From positions 16,071,799 through 16,135,798 of the forward strand of contig CM033108.1 of NCBI GenBank assembly GCA_019321725.1: a stretch of 64,000 bases of DNA. The letters run 5' to 3'. A model generated the notes under the pieces. The model was not told the origin of the DNA, ran no database searches, and worked only from the letters and a program-made list of their open reading frames with translations. The position numbers were made by a program, and so were the translations under genes. Shown here piece after piece: positions 34,801-46,205 of the stretch (position 1 is its first letter; each line of letters begins with the position of its first letter). Source of the DNA: Paulownia fortunei. Its lineage: Eukaryota; Streptophyta; Magnoliopsida; Lamiales; Paulowniaceae.

Positions 34801-35884
34801 GTTAGACTTTGGTGCACAAAGAAAGGGTTTTTGATCACAAACACTTAATAGGAAATACTTGTGGCAGAAACTGACATCTTACTGTTTTCTTGTGTTTTAG
34901 GCTTCAAAAGTGTATGTTATGTTGAATAAAACCTATAATTATTACCATTTAAATGACCATATATGAGTTAATAGTATTGTAATGAAGTTTTATCAGTTGG
35001 AAATTGAAATAGAGAATGATATTGGAGAAACACTCAAACTGCCAAAATAGCAAAATCTGTTTTGGTGTGCTGTGAAGGAAACTGAATTAAGGGAGATAAA
35101 TCCATTATTTTTGGTAATAATATGACCTGGTTGTCTCCTTATATATGTTATCTAACTATGGTGAAAATTTTGGAGTGATTGAATATTCTTAAGGGTGCCA
35201 AAACCATTAATGTCATGAAGTGTGCAAAACTGTCACGGTAGGAAACAATCTGTTTCAGTATGTCGTGAAGAGAGCTGAACTTGGGAAGCTATATCCATGA
35301 TTTTTAGCAATTCTATGATATGGTTACATTTATATACATGTTATATAAGTGTGGTAAAAATTTGGGAGTGATTGGATATGCTTAGGGATGTTAAAATTAT
35401 CATCCAACTAAACTTGATAGCAAGAAAATATGAAAATGTTAATCTGCCACATTTGATCACTTAGCATGTTTCAACCTTGATATGTTGCTATTGAGTGTTA
35501 ACAATTAGGTACATGCTATTAGAATTATAATACATCAATTACATGATGTTTGCATGCATTTAAGATGAGAAATTGAGGTATTTGAGGGGCTATATTGGGT
35601 TTCTAGTTTGTGAAAGCTTGATTGTTAGCTTATAGCTTGGTGATTAAGGTCTAGTATGAGATTTTGTGCTTTCAACTTGCCAAATTGGGAATGTGCTTGA
35701 TGTTGGGTAATATTACAGGCTATTTTAAATCTAAGGTTGGAGAGGAATACTAAACAAATTTAGACTAAGCCACCAACCAAGTGAAAGGTAAGTAAAGATT
35801 CATTTGCAACTACAATGCATAGACATAGTAGATGTGTGAATTATATGTAATATCATAAATCATATGTGCATAGTAGAGGGCTCT

Positions 35885-38735
35885 TGTAACACCCCCATTA
35901 CTACAGAACTATATATATAGTATAATTTAACATGATAGAGCCTGTGTGCATGCATTATTATTTTTTTTTTCTGCAACATATTAATAAATAATAAATATTT
36001 TCCCACTCACAGACTAATATATATACATGCAGATGACCCATAACAATCATAATATTTATGTACCCGTGTACAGAAAAATTATAAAAGTAACACATTGTAC
36101 AAATCCAAAACGTAATACAATAGACTACAAAATCAAATAAGTTAACAATCAACCAACAGGTCATCATCCATGTACACTGATCCTCAGAACCTGTAGGAAC
36201 CCCAACAGCTTGCCCAATAAGTCCATGGTATCAAGTATCACCAGACTCACCTACAATGCATAAACTATATGAGCTAACGCTCAGCAAGTAAAGATTATGC
36301 ATGTCAAAGAATAATCCACAATATCAAGTCATGCATCTCAAAATGCTATGCCCACAATGCAATTTTATGCATCAAAATATTTTTCTCAAAATCATTTCTT
36401 TCTTGGGCCCCTGACCAACGCTACTATCCCATGCACCGGAAAAGAGCTCTGTATACCGCCATAATCCAATGGCCAATAATCATATAAGCATGCAAATCCA
36501 TGCATACTCATACGCATGCAAATCCATGCACGCGAACCTGCAAATCCATGCATAAAACCATGCAAATCCATGCATGCTTCGGTGCACTAGTAGTGGTCAG
36601 CAAAATATTTTTCTTTCTCAGAATCATGTCGTGCAATGCAAGATTTATCACAATGCTCGTATGATGCATGCACGTGCCAATGACAATGCCCATGTATGTA
36701 TGCTCAATGGAGAGCCCTCTACTATCCACATATGATTTATGATATTACATATAATTCACACATCTACTATGTCTATGCATTGTAGTTGCAAATGAATCTT
36801 TACTTACCTTTCACTTGGTTGGTGGCTTAGTCTAAATTTGTTTAGTATTCCTCTCCAACCTTAGATGTAAAATAGCCTTTAATATTACCCAACATCAAGC
36901 ACCATTCCCAATTTGGCAAGTTGAAAGCACAAAATCTCATACTAGACCTTAAACACCAAGCTATAAGCTAACAATCAAGCTTTCACAAACTAGAACCCAA
37001 TATAGCCCCTCAAATACCTCAATTTCTCATCTTAAATACATGAAAACATCATGTAATTGAAGTATTATAACTCTAATAGCATGTACCTAATTGTTAACAC
37101 TCAATAGCAACATGTCTAGGTTGAAACATGCTAAGTGATCAAATGTGGCAGATTAACATTTTCATATTTTCTTGCTGTCAAGTTTAGTTGCATGATAATT
37201 TTAACATCCCTAAACATATCCAATCACTCCCAAATTTTTACCACACTTAGATAACATGTATATAAATGTAACCATATCATATAATTGCTAAAAATCACGG
37301 ATATAGCTTTCCAAGTTCAGCTCTCTTCACGACATACTGAAACAGATTGTTTCCTACCGTGACAGTTTTGCACACTTCATGACATTAATGATTTTGGCAC
37401 CATTAAGTATATTCAATCACTCCAATATTTTCACCATACTTAGATAACATATATAATTAGACAACCAGGTCATATTATTACCAAAAATAATGGATTTAGC
37501 TCCCTTAATTCAGTTTCCTTCACAGCACACCAAAACCGATTTTGCTATTTTGGCAGTTTGAGTGTTTCTCCAATATCATTCTCTATTTCAATTTCCAACT
37601 GATAAAACTTCATTCCAATACTCTTAACTCATATATAGTCATGTAAATGGTAATAATTATAGGTTTTATTCAACATACCATACACTTTTGAAGCCTAAAA
37701 CACAAGAAAACAGTAAGATGACAGTTTCTGCCACAAGTATTTCCTATTAAGTGTTTGTCATCAAAAACCCTTTCTTTGTGCACCAAAGTCTAACTAAAAA
37801 CTTCCTAACACTTTTATAAGAGATATTGAAAGCTTAATAAACAATAAAACCATTCATAATAATCTGAAAACTAAAGGCAAAACCGTAGATAAGTGTTACC
37901 TATGCAGATTTTGAGGTTAACTTGATGGTAATCACTTCTCCTTTGCTTTTCTTGCTTTTATTTCAACTTGGAATCAATTTGGATCACTTGGAGACATTAA
38001 GGTGTGTGTTTGGAAGATGAAAATGGCTGAAATGAGGGTCTGGTCGTTGCTTAAGGGTGAAGGGTTTGAGGTGTTAGCTTGAGATGTTAGCTTAAGCTTA
38101 ATAAGAAAGCATGAGGTGGCAAGTAAATGGCAAAATCTGATTTTCTCCCTTATCTTGCAGCCCTAATCTTGTGTGTCTCACCTATTTTTATTTGGTTGCA
38201 ACCTATCTTAATCACCATTCATTTCCATAGGTAATCCTATGTCCGTTCATTCGATCTCCAAACCGATTCACATCCGATTCTTAAAGAATTATCTAGTTTG
38301 CATTTCTAAAATCATATGCACATATGGGCCTTGTAATATGACACTTAAATCACATTATATCATGTCCAATATCCAAAGTATGCTAATTTACAAATATATA
38401 CTTTTGAAGTAACTTGATCAAATCAAATTAAACCGTATAAGCTTACTAGTAACACTTTTAACACTTCCAAAATTATAACCTATATATCCCATCTATATCT
38501 AATATTGATCCACCTCATTTTCTTCTTATTTCAATATAAAATCAACTACTTAGATTAGGAAATTCAATAACTAATACCGTGCAAGAGCTTCAAAATTAAG
38601 TTTACTATTCAAGAATGTCGTATAAAATGAAATAAATTATGCAATGTTAATAGAAATGCAAATAGCATATAAAATTAACACGTAATGCATGAATCATATT
38701 TGGCCATGTGAGTAGTAAGAGGCTCGGGTATCACA
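35885..38735 (-). mobile_element. Family A solo LTR A4b with GCTCT target duplication
   Basis: TGTAACACCCC to CTCGGGTATCACA, 2851 bp, minus orientation. GCTCT is duplicated at 35880-35884 and 38736-38740. It is the innermost of the three solo LTRs and very similar to A4a. Its mini-exon is 36808-36876 (minus strand; donor complement at 36806-36807). It has the CATGCA-rich array at 36486-36585. Confidence 0.95.
36486..36585. repeat. CATGCA / ATGCAAAT motif cluster in the A4b LTR
   Basis: The motif 'catgcaaatccatgca' recurs four to five times in about 100 bp with variable spacing. The same cluster occurs in A4a (38873-38970). CATGCA is the RY/Sph core bound by B3-domain regulators such as ABI3/FUS3 in plants; a regulatory role here is inference. 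It takes the place of the GC-rich module of other family A LTRs. Confidence 0.7.
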
Positions 38736-39834
38736 GCTCTCAATTGAGCATACATACATGGGCATTGTCATTGGCACGTGCATGCGTCATATACGCGCAT
38801 TGTGATAAATCTTGCATTGCACGGCATGATTGTGAGAAAGGAAAATATTTTGCTGACCACTACTAGTGCACCGAAGCATGCATGGATTTGCATGATTTAT
38901 GCATGGATTTGCAGGTTCGCGTGCATGGATTTACATGCGTATGAGTATGCATGGATTTGCATGCTTATATGATTATTAGCCATTGGATTATGGCGGTATA
39001 CATAGCTCTTTTCCGGTGCATGGGATAGTAGCATTGGTCAGGGACCCAAGAAAGAAATGATTTTGAGAGAAATATTTAGATGCATAAAATTGCATTATGG
39101 GCATAGCATGTTGAGATGCATGACTCGATATTGTGGATTATTCTTTGACATGCATAATCTTTACTTGCTGAGCGTTAGCTTATATAGTTTATGCATTGTA
39201 GGTGAGTACGACGATACTTGAAGCATCTTTTATTGGCTGGACGGCGGTTGGAGCTCCTGCAGGTGTCTGAGAGAGTGTGTACATGGGTGACGACCTGTTG
39301 GGCTATTTTGTTGGCTTGTTATATTTTAAGTCTGTTGTATTATATTTTTAGACTGGTACTATATTTTGCTTTTAAAACTTTACTGTAAATAAGTATGTAA
39401 ATATTAAGTCATTGTGGGTGTTGTGTTTTTATATAAATATCGATCCTGCTATATACATGATTATGTGTTAGAAAGTATTTTAAACAGGGTTGTGCATGTA
39501 AGAAGTGATATATCTTTTCTTAAAGTGTTACAAAAAAAAAATATTCCATGCATGCACACAGGTTCTATCATGTCAAATTATAATATATATCTAGTTGTGT
39601 AGTAATGGGGGTGTTACAATAAGCCGTTCTGTTATGGTTTTGTAAACATATGTACTCAGTTTTAATTTATGTTTATGTATATGGTGTGTTTAAAACAATT
39701 CAAGTTCTTTCCCTTATAGCTAAAAATGGGAACTTTTATTAAAATCATAACTCTAGTATTGATGAAAAGTTAATATTTCTTGACTTAACTGTATCAGCTT
39801 ATTATGGCTCTGCAGTTAGGTTAAGGGTGTTACA

Positions 39835-40070
39835 GAATTTATTAGCCATGACATTACCATGATTATTTCTAACCATTCCTTGAATTTTAGATCCCTAGAC
39901 TTCGGAACATCAATGGCTCCTATGAGATGATCATTTTTTCCTTTTGCACATACGAATAACATGACTGATTGTGACCACTGTAGATAATTGTGCCCATTCA
40001 ACTTGTGACTAGTTATTGAAGAATGTTATTATTGGATCCTCCATTACTTCCTGCCATGGGAGTTTCTTAA
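39835..40070 (-). pseudogene. gag: Copia gag, N-terminal part
   Basis: The frame at 39835-40001 has MNGHNYLQWSQSVMLFVCAK and GKNDHLIGAI, the usual start of copia gag (L-x-G-x-NY-x-x-W). It stops at the B solo LTR; the following part is at 31572-31809. An apparent upstream leader extends to the primer site at 40182. Confidence 0.85.
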
Positions 40071-40170
40071 TTGGAAGGGACGTCAAACATAGAGATTTGG
40101 CATTCAGTGGCTATTCTATACTTTGTTATTCGATGAATTAGAAATTGAAGAATTAGGTTTCCGAGGTATT

Positions 40171-40182
40171 GCTTTGGTACCA
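40171..40182 (-). other. Copia primer binding site
   Basis: On the minus strand this is TGGTACCAAAGC, next to the LTR end. It is one or two changes away from the Met tRNA site TGGTATCAGAGC, the usual copia primer. Confidence 0.75.
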
Positions 40183-40440
40183 TGTAGAAATTTGATAGAT
40201 TGAAATTCTCTATTTGATTTTTGAATGGTACAAAGATTACATAAGAAATAAGTAGAGTGTCAGCAATCTCTGCCTTTATTCACATAATTACACTATATCT
40301 ATTTCCTAAAAACCTCATAAAAAAGGAAAACTATCAATGAGGCAATAAGGTAACAGATTACCCAAATCCCTTTTCCTAGGAAGTAAATAAAACCAATTAA
40401 TTTATAGCTAAGAGGAAATCAATCATGGATTTTTTCAACA
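40183..40440 (-). repeat. Copia 5' LTR
   Basis: A short LTR of about 258 bp. On the minus strand it begins TGTTGAAAAAATCC and ends TTTCTACA next to the primer site. TGTTGAAAA is a very common start for plant Ty1/copia LTRs. The partner LTR was not found in the window. Confidence 0.75.
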
Positions 40441-41727
40441 GAATGATATAACAATGCTTTCTTTTTAAAAAAAACAACAAAATGATATAACAACAAGATG
40501 ACTCGAATAGACTGAAGTAACTTAATTGATGATTAATGATAGGCCTCACAAATGCCAAAACAAAAGATACCACACCCCCAAACTTAAAAATGATATTATC
40601 CTAAATAGAGGGTAGTAACAAATAAAATAGAGGACTTTCTTAAAGAATGCATGTCATGGAGAATGAGCATCTTCATCATCCTCGGGGGAGAAAGGGATTG
40701 ATTGGTCATAGAGAAAAGTAAATATCAAGTGCAGTATAGTGAATATACTAGGCCAATGCCATGCCATGATCTAGTATAGGATTATAATGTCGCCCATTGG
40801 TGGTTCATACGACTACAACTCGAGTTTAGTTGATGAATATCACGATGTAAATCATAGACCTCCTTATAAAAATTAGATTCATGAATGACTGATAGGGAGG
40901 TGATAGTTGGGAAACCAATCTACGGGGTGGCGTTGGTGTGGAGATCTTACTAGGATAATCATAAGAGGGTTGTGGTGGAAGATCAAACACTAGAGGGGCC
41001 ACATCAAGAAGAAAACTAGCTCTCTCAAGTGCCAAATTTAAATTCCCTCTCTCGAGTGCCAAATTTTATACACCAAACTCTCTAGATTATTGATCAAGTA
41101 ATTGCTATGTAGTAAAAAACAAATAGCAAAAATAAATTGACAAACTTGAAATTTGACATATTAAAATATCAAAACATAGGATGCAACTTCAGCTACATCA
41201 ACCCCTAGAAACTAGAATTTAGTTCATGACCAATGTGCAAAAACTCAAGGACAAGTGTTGCTACATTATATTAATGAAACCCACGAAAAAATAAAGTAAT
41301 TGATAAACAAGAGAAAGAATCCTCTCTATATCCAGATGAGAGATGTCTTCAATTGCTTCTCCAAACCCTTGCTTTATTTTTGACCTTCTTTTGCTCTCCA
41401 AAGTACTGCCACGACTTTAACATTAGGGTATTGTGGCACTAGATAATCGAGCTTCTATCCATTTTTGGCATTTGCATCGTGACTCCTGTAGCAGGTACTG
41501 TGGCACCAGAAAATATCGAGCTTTTTTCCAATTCTTTCTTTGACTCCTCCAAACTTGTCTAACATTGAGTATTTCCTACCAAACTAAATAAAGAGCATCA
41601 AACTAGACACAATTTGCTTGAAACTAATCAAATAACTAAGTAAAAAAATATTCGAATCATTGGTATAAAACCAACTCAACAAATAGTCCCAAGGAATGGT
41701 AACCTTGTGCACAACATCATATGCTTT
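40441..41727 (-). repeat. Tat/Athila-like 3' region, non-coding remnant
   Basis: On the minus strand there is an 'aagtttgggggtgtgg' motif near 40575, typical of the untranslated 3' tail of Tat/Athila elements. A 78-codon open frame at 40826-41062 (PPQPSYDYPSKISTPTPP) follows upstream, and beyond it is AT-rich sequence with no frame. The frame is Pro/Ser-rich and I do not recognise it; it may be the C-terminal remnant of a retroelement ORF. No domain can be named. Confidence 0.4.
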
Positions 41728-42068
41728 GATGTATTTTATGATGGTATGACAATCACAAGGGGCTTACATTGAGTATATTATCTTTGTGTATGGAGGTTAA
41801 TGTGTGGCTAACAAAGGATTCATCACCTATCTAGCAGAATAGGTGAATCTCCTATGCATTCCATAGTTCTTAACTCAAAAGTCTTCAATTAAAGTAGAAT
41901 GACTATTAGATAAAGTTTTTATAATGATTTATCATGTGTTATTGTGACTAGAAATGGGATCATAATTATTAAGTCAATTAAGGTTTTGACTTACAATCTA
42001 TGCCCTAGATTTAATTAAGAGATTAGTAGGCGGAAGGACTGGACTTGCATGGTACTCATAACAGAAAT
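41728..42068 (+). repeat. R1 fragment left of the assembly gap
   Basis: It matches 48710-49040 of the long R1 copy (tatggaggttaatg.gtggc.aacaaagga, then ggatcataattattaagtcaattaaggttttgac). It stops in CAACAGAAAT-like sequence at the run of N. An inverted counterpart lies at 42430-42821. Confidence 0.7.
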
Positions 42069-42168
42069 NNNNNNNNNNNNNNNNNNNNNNNNNNNNNNNN
42101 NNNNNNNNNNNNNNNNNNNNNNNNNNNNNNNNNNNNNNNNNNNNNNNNNNNNNNNNNNNNNNNNNNNN
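42069..42168. other. Assembly gap, exactly 100 N
   Basis: A run of 100 N, a common placeholder for a gap of unknown size. It sits between R1 in forward orientation and R1 in reverse orientation. The true sequence and even the orientation across it are uncertain. Confidence 0.98.
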
Positions 42169-42821
42169 GGCCACTAATTATTGGTATTGGGCTTGGACTT
42201 CAATAAAGTCCAACTAATTAATTTATTCTACTCCATTTATTGGGATTCCTGATCAAATTAGATTTAATTAATTAAATTGAATTAAATTAAAACTCTAATT
42301 AATTAATTTTATCCAACAATTAAATTTACCAATTTTGAAATGTCAACACACGAAATTATGTGTGACCCTGTTAGGTTCACAACTAATACTAGCAGTAGGC
42401 TTACAACTTTTTTAACTTACGAATAACAATTATTTGATTAATTAATCAGATAAATTAATACACTTAGAATTAACTCTTTAATTCCAATAACCTACAAATC
42501 ATGGTAACACCTAGCAAGTAGCATGATTACCTAGTATTAAGTGAAACGTCAAGTAAACTTATTTCTGTTGCGAGCCCCATACATGTATGGTCCTTCTAAC
42601 AACTAATCTCTCGATCGAATCTAAGGTATAAATTATAATTTGAAACCTCAACTAATTCAATATTTATGATCCTATTTCAAGTCTAGTGACTCCTGAAGAA
42701 TCAAAATTCATCCTGACTTGGCCAAGGGCTTCGAGTCATGAACTTTAAAAACACAGGAGATTCTCTTGTCAAAAGACAAGAGTTGAATTCTATGTTGACC
42801 ATTGACAAACCTCCATGCACA
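42169..42821 (-). repeat. R1 fragment right of the gap, inverted
   Basis: AT-rich tail of R1 (aattaatt-rich, about 42200-42330), then on the minus strand 'caacagaaataagt' and 'atggaggtttgtcaatgg', the reverse of 41790-42068 with many changes. The part 42280-42600 is repeated at 43466-43790. Confidence 0.65.
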
Positions 42822-44222
42822 TGATAAGTTAGTTTTATACCAATAATTCATATACCTTTTAATTAACATTTAGTTTGTTTTCAAGTTTTTTTGTTATTTT
42901 TTATGTATTTAGTTTAAAATTTTGTAGGTAATGACAAAAAGGGAAGAAAATGGAAAAAAATCAAAAACTTGGTTGAAATGTTGGAAAATCCGAATTATGC
43001 TGCTACTGATGGCAATGTTTGTATTTCACTCTTAAGTCTTTGCACAAATATTATATTAACTTGATTCTTAATCTAGTAGAAAGCTAAGAAATAGATCTAC
43101 AACTTTTATGTTTACCACAACATCTAGTTTCTACGATGTCAATGAGAAACATCAAGTTTAAAAGTTAACACTGTACTGAAAATTTCTTGTATGACACATC
43201 TCAGTATATTTGGCATAACTCTCTCCACATATATCCTATTAAGATAATTCATGATGATATAGAAATCTACGAGATAGGGATAAAAATTGTATGAATACAC
43301 TAAAAGCTATTTTTGGCTTAGAAATGGTGAAAACTCGGTTTAAAGATGTTGCATACATTGGAGAAATAGGTTTTGGTAAGAAAGTTTAGTACCTAGCTAT
43401 CCAGTCAGCATTTACGCAGATAAAAGAGGCAAAATGAGATTTTAGCCCTCCTCAGGGCATCTCCCATCTGATTTTAAATTAAAACTCTAATTAATTAATT
43501 GCATCCAACAATTGAATTTACTAATTTTGAAATGTCAACATGCAAAATTATGTGTGACCCGTTTAGGTTCACAACTAATACTAGCAGTAGGCTTACAACT
43601 TTTTTAACTTATGAATAACAATTATTTGATTAATTAATCAAATAAATTAATACACTTAGAATTAACTATTTAATTCCAAGAACCTACAAATCATGGTAAC
43701 ACCTAGCAAGTAGCATGATTCCCTAGTATTAGGTGAAATGTCGAGTAAACCCATTTTCGTTGCGAGTCTCATACATATAAGGTAAAAGCTATTTCTTAGA
43801 TAAAAAATGTATATCTATTTCTTAGATATATCCATACCCATTTTATGTTTACCACAACATCCAATTCCAATGATGTTAATGAGAAACATCACGTTTAAAA
43901 GTTAATACTGGACTGAAAATTTCTTATATGACACATCTCAGTATGTTTGGCATAACTCTCTCCACAGATGTCCTATTAAGATGATTCATGATGATATATA
44001 AATCTATGAGACAGGGATAAAAATTTTATGAATACACTAAAAGCTATTTTAGCTTAGAAGGTGGTGAAAACTCAATTTAAACATGCTACATACGCTGGAG
44101 AAATAGGTTTTGGACAGAAAGTTTAGTGCGTAGCTGTCCAGTCAGCATCTACGCATTACCACATGGATAAAAAGGACAAAATGGGTTTTATCCCTCCTTA
44201 GGGCATCTCCCATCTGGTTTTA
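42280..44222. repeat. Tandem duplication of an R1/LTR block
   Basis: Two blocks recur in order: X (42280-42600 and 43466-43790, with 'actaatactagcagtaggcttacaac') and Y (43110-43465 and about 43840-44222, with 'gcataactctctccaca' and 'agggcatctcccatctg'). Between X and Y the first copy has about 500 bases that the second lacks. I infer duplication of a block of about 1.2 kb, then a deletion in the second copy. Confidence 0.8.
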
Positions 44223-45130
44223 AAGGTCCTAAAGAGCCTCCAAAGGTATTCTTGGATGTGAGAAGCTATTCTTGATAGAAAGGGTGCTGCTGGACAGAAG
44301 GAGGAGATTCTTGGAGAGAATGAACTGCTTGTAGATAAGGAGAGTTTCAACCCCATTCCTCTCACTTCACAAATTGGTGAACAGTTTCCATATTCTTTCT
44401 TATGTATTTATTGAAGCTATATTCTTACAAGATGAACTAAACCTTTCTTTCTAGAGAATGATGTAACCTTATTTGATCTTATGTTTTGAATTCCAAACAA
44501 TATTAGTTCAAGATATTCATCTTGTTTATGTTATCTTGCTTAGTATTGCATCTTGATTATTTAGCCATTAATTAAGAGTGTTTGATGTATGAGATTCCAT
44601 ACTCGAGAGAGGGAAGATTATACATGATCATAAAGATAACATAACCTAGGAATCATAGAGTTGAGAAGCTTATGAAACCTTTGAAATTTTGAAAATGAAT
44701 TCATTGAACTTTTGTAGAGTTTTATTCTTAAGTTTTTATAAAGTTATTGAAATTCATATAGAAACTCATAATCAATTCAACATTCGAGAGAAGGAATTGA
44801 TGAGGTTAGGAATTGATGTGTTGTTGACTTAAATTGGTATGTTTTGGAAAGAAGAACATAGGTGATAATTAGGTGAGTCATTTATCTAGAATTTTTTGCT
44901 CATAAGGTGTTTATTGTAATATTTCTAAGAACTCATCTTGTCTTTTCAATTTTTATATTCTACTTTGTTCAAATATCACTTGATTTTCTAGATAAAATTG
45001 AGACTATTTGAACTATAATACTTGCTGTATTTTTTTTATTACAATCCTTGTGAGTATAATACTTAACTCATCGTTGTATTAAAACTTGAGACTATTCACT
45101 TGCGGTTTGCAATATATTTCATAAATTAAT
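42822..45130 (+). repeat. Tat/Athila-like LTR region, rearranged
   Basis: It begins TGATAAGTTAGTTTTATACC, a start often seen in Tat/Athila LTRs, and ends just before a degenerate primer site at 45134. It includes the 'gcataactctctcc...tgattcatgatgatat' leader-like text common in these LTRs. It is interrupted by the R1-derived X' block at 43466-43790. Exact LTR ends are uncertain. There is no coding frame. Confidence 0.55.
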
Positions 45131-45133
45131 TTT

Positions 45134-45150
45134 TGGCATTGTTGTTGAGA
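45134..45150 (+). other. Degenerate Athila/Tat primer site (tRNA-Asp type)
   Basis: TGGCATTGTTGTTGAGA matches the intact-looking inverted copy TGGCGCCATTGCCGGGG (47965-47981) with most CpG-rich positions changed to T or A. TGGCGCC... is the usual Athila/Tat primer site. The change pattern suggests methyl-cytosine decay. Confidence 0.65.
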
Positions 45151-45298
45151 ACTGTTTTATCCTAATTGCATTAATATTGTAATGAATTAGTCTTGATTTA
45201 ATTTAGATTATTTTTACTTTCTTCCCATATTTTGATATTATCTTGCCTTGCATTGGGTTATATGTATTTGTATTCATAAGGCTAGAAGTCTTGAGGAG

Positions 45299-46205
45299 AT
45301 GGCTACTAATAGCTATTAATGGCCTTTCGAGAGGTCTTCAATTAAAAAGGTTGCCGATGTTATTGAAGTAGACTCATTCACACAAGTAGCACAAATATCT
45401 TCTTTTTCTAACCAAATTGCAGCTTGGACTTCTTATGGAGCTTCTCAAGGAATGGATTCCATGGCATCTACTAGCACTTCATTTTTAGACACCAAAGGTG
45501 AGAAAAATGCATCATTGGAGGAGTTGCTAAGCACTTTCATTGACGAAACAAGAGCCCAATTTAATAAGAATGATGCAAAGATAGATAACATTGAGACTCA
45601 ATTAGGGCAACTAGATTCAAGTTTAGGAACTCAAATGAAATCAATAGAAACTCAAATTAGAAATCTTGCTACTGAAATTAATGCTCAAAAACATAAAAGA
45701 AACTTTCTAAGTGATACGAAAATCAATTAAATGGAGCATTACAAAGCCATCCAACAACAATAAACGAAGGAGTGTGAAACTATTGAAAAATATAATGCCA
45801 TCTTACAAGAGAAACCACCTCAAGTGATTTATAATTTAGGGAGTTTCATTATCCCTTATTCATTTGGAGACTCTGCTTGTAAAATAACATTATGTGATGT
45901 AGATGTAAGCACTAATTTAATTTCATTGTTTAATTTTAGAAAGCAAGGTCTACTTGGGTGACTCAAGATATACTTGGGAATAGTAACCAATTCTTGTGCT
46001 CAACAATTTTTTTATTTTTAATATGGAAAATGATAGGTATATGTTTACCATGTTTGAAGATCATTTGCATTAATAGAGATACACTTATTGATATCCAAAA
46101 GGCCCTTGATACTACTTCAGATCGTCATCACCTTTCATATCCAGAAGGATTCTCTATACTCTTAAAGCAGACAAAGATGTGGGATGATAAACACTTATTT
46201 TTCTA
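45299..46205 (+). pseudogene. gag: Athila/Tat-like gag and protease remnant
   Basis: The start ATG at 45299 is followed by MATNSY and then an in-frame TAA at codon 7. The frame stays open to 45730, with FERSSIKKVADV, a Thr/Ser stretch and a predicted coiled coil (ETQLGQLDSSLGTQMKSIET). Protease-like text follows (ILQEKPPQVIYNLGSFIIPYSF, then VDVSTNLISL) at about 45740-45930 with frame changes. RT and integrase are absent. At 46380-46450 a 3' UTR-like motif (gaggacaatgttaattttaaagttgggagtg) follows directly. Confidence 0.7.

Larger units (their letters stand above)
33873..39618 (+). mobile_element. Family A solo LTR A4a with ATAAG target duplication
   Basis: The LTR parts are 33873-35884 and 38741-39618 (about 2.89 kb), TGTGATACCCG to GGGGTGTTACA. 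ATAAG is duplicated at 33868-33872 and 39619-39623. It carries a first donor cataG|GTAACA near 34692, a mini-exon at 35719-35787 (tattacAG before, GTAAGT after) and an acceptor gcattgtAG|GTGAG near 39202. The GC-rich module of A1-A3 is replaced by a CATGCA-rich array at 38873-38970. Confidence 0.95.
31810..39834 (+). mobile_element. Family B solo LTR with GAATT target duplication
   Basis: The LTR parts are 31810-33872 and 39624-39834 (about 2.27 kb without the nested insertion), TGTAATACTC to AAGGGTGTTACA. GAATT occurs at both 31805-31809 and 39835-39839. No internal region exists: this is an LTR-LTR recombination product. It still has the candidate intron (GT at 32577 to AG at 33130-33131). 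The second donor is lost, with GAAATAAG where the other B LTRs read GAGGTAAG. Confidence 0.95.
29594..40440 (-). mobile_element. Ty1/copia element, split by nested solo LTRs
   Basis: On the minus strand: LTR 40183-40440, primer site 40171-40182, gag 39840-40070 continuing at 31570-31809, protease/zinc region about 31000-31400, and integrase 29594-30960. The gag gap is filled by three nested solo LTRs (31810-39834). The left side is cut by R1 within integrase. RT, RNase H and the other LTR are missing here, although 10402-10991 may be a displaced continuation. Ty1/copia order (integrase before RT) is consistent with what is seen. Confidence 0.8.

Noticed and set aside
36486..36585. Short repeated units as a CRISPR array
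   Set aside because: The units are about 16 bp with irregular spacing in a plant LTR, without spacers of constant length or cas genes.
40826..41062. 78-codon minus frame as a retroviral envelope-like gene
   Set aside because: It is Pro/Ser-rich with no signal peptide or membrane segment that I can identify. The position fits a retroelement 3' remnant but nothing more can be said.
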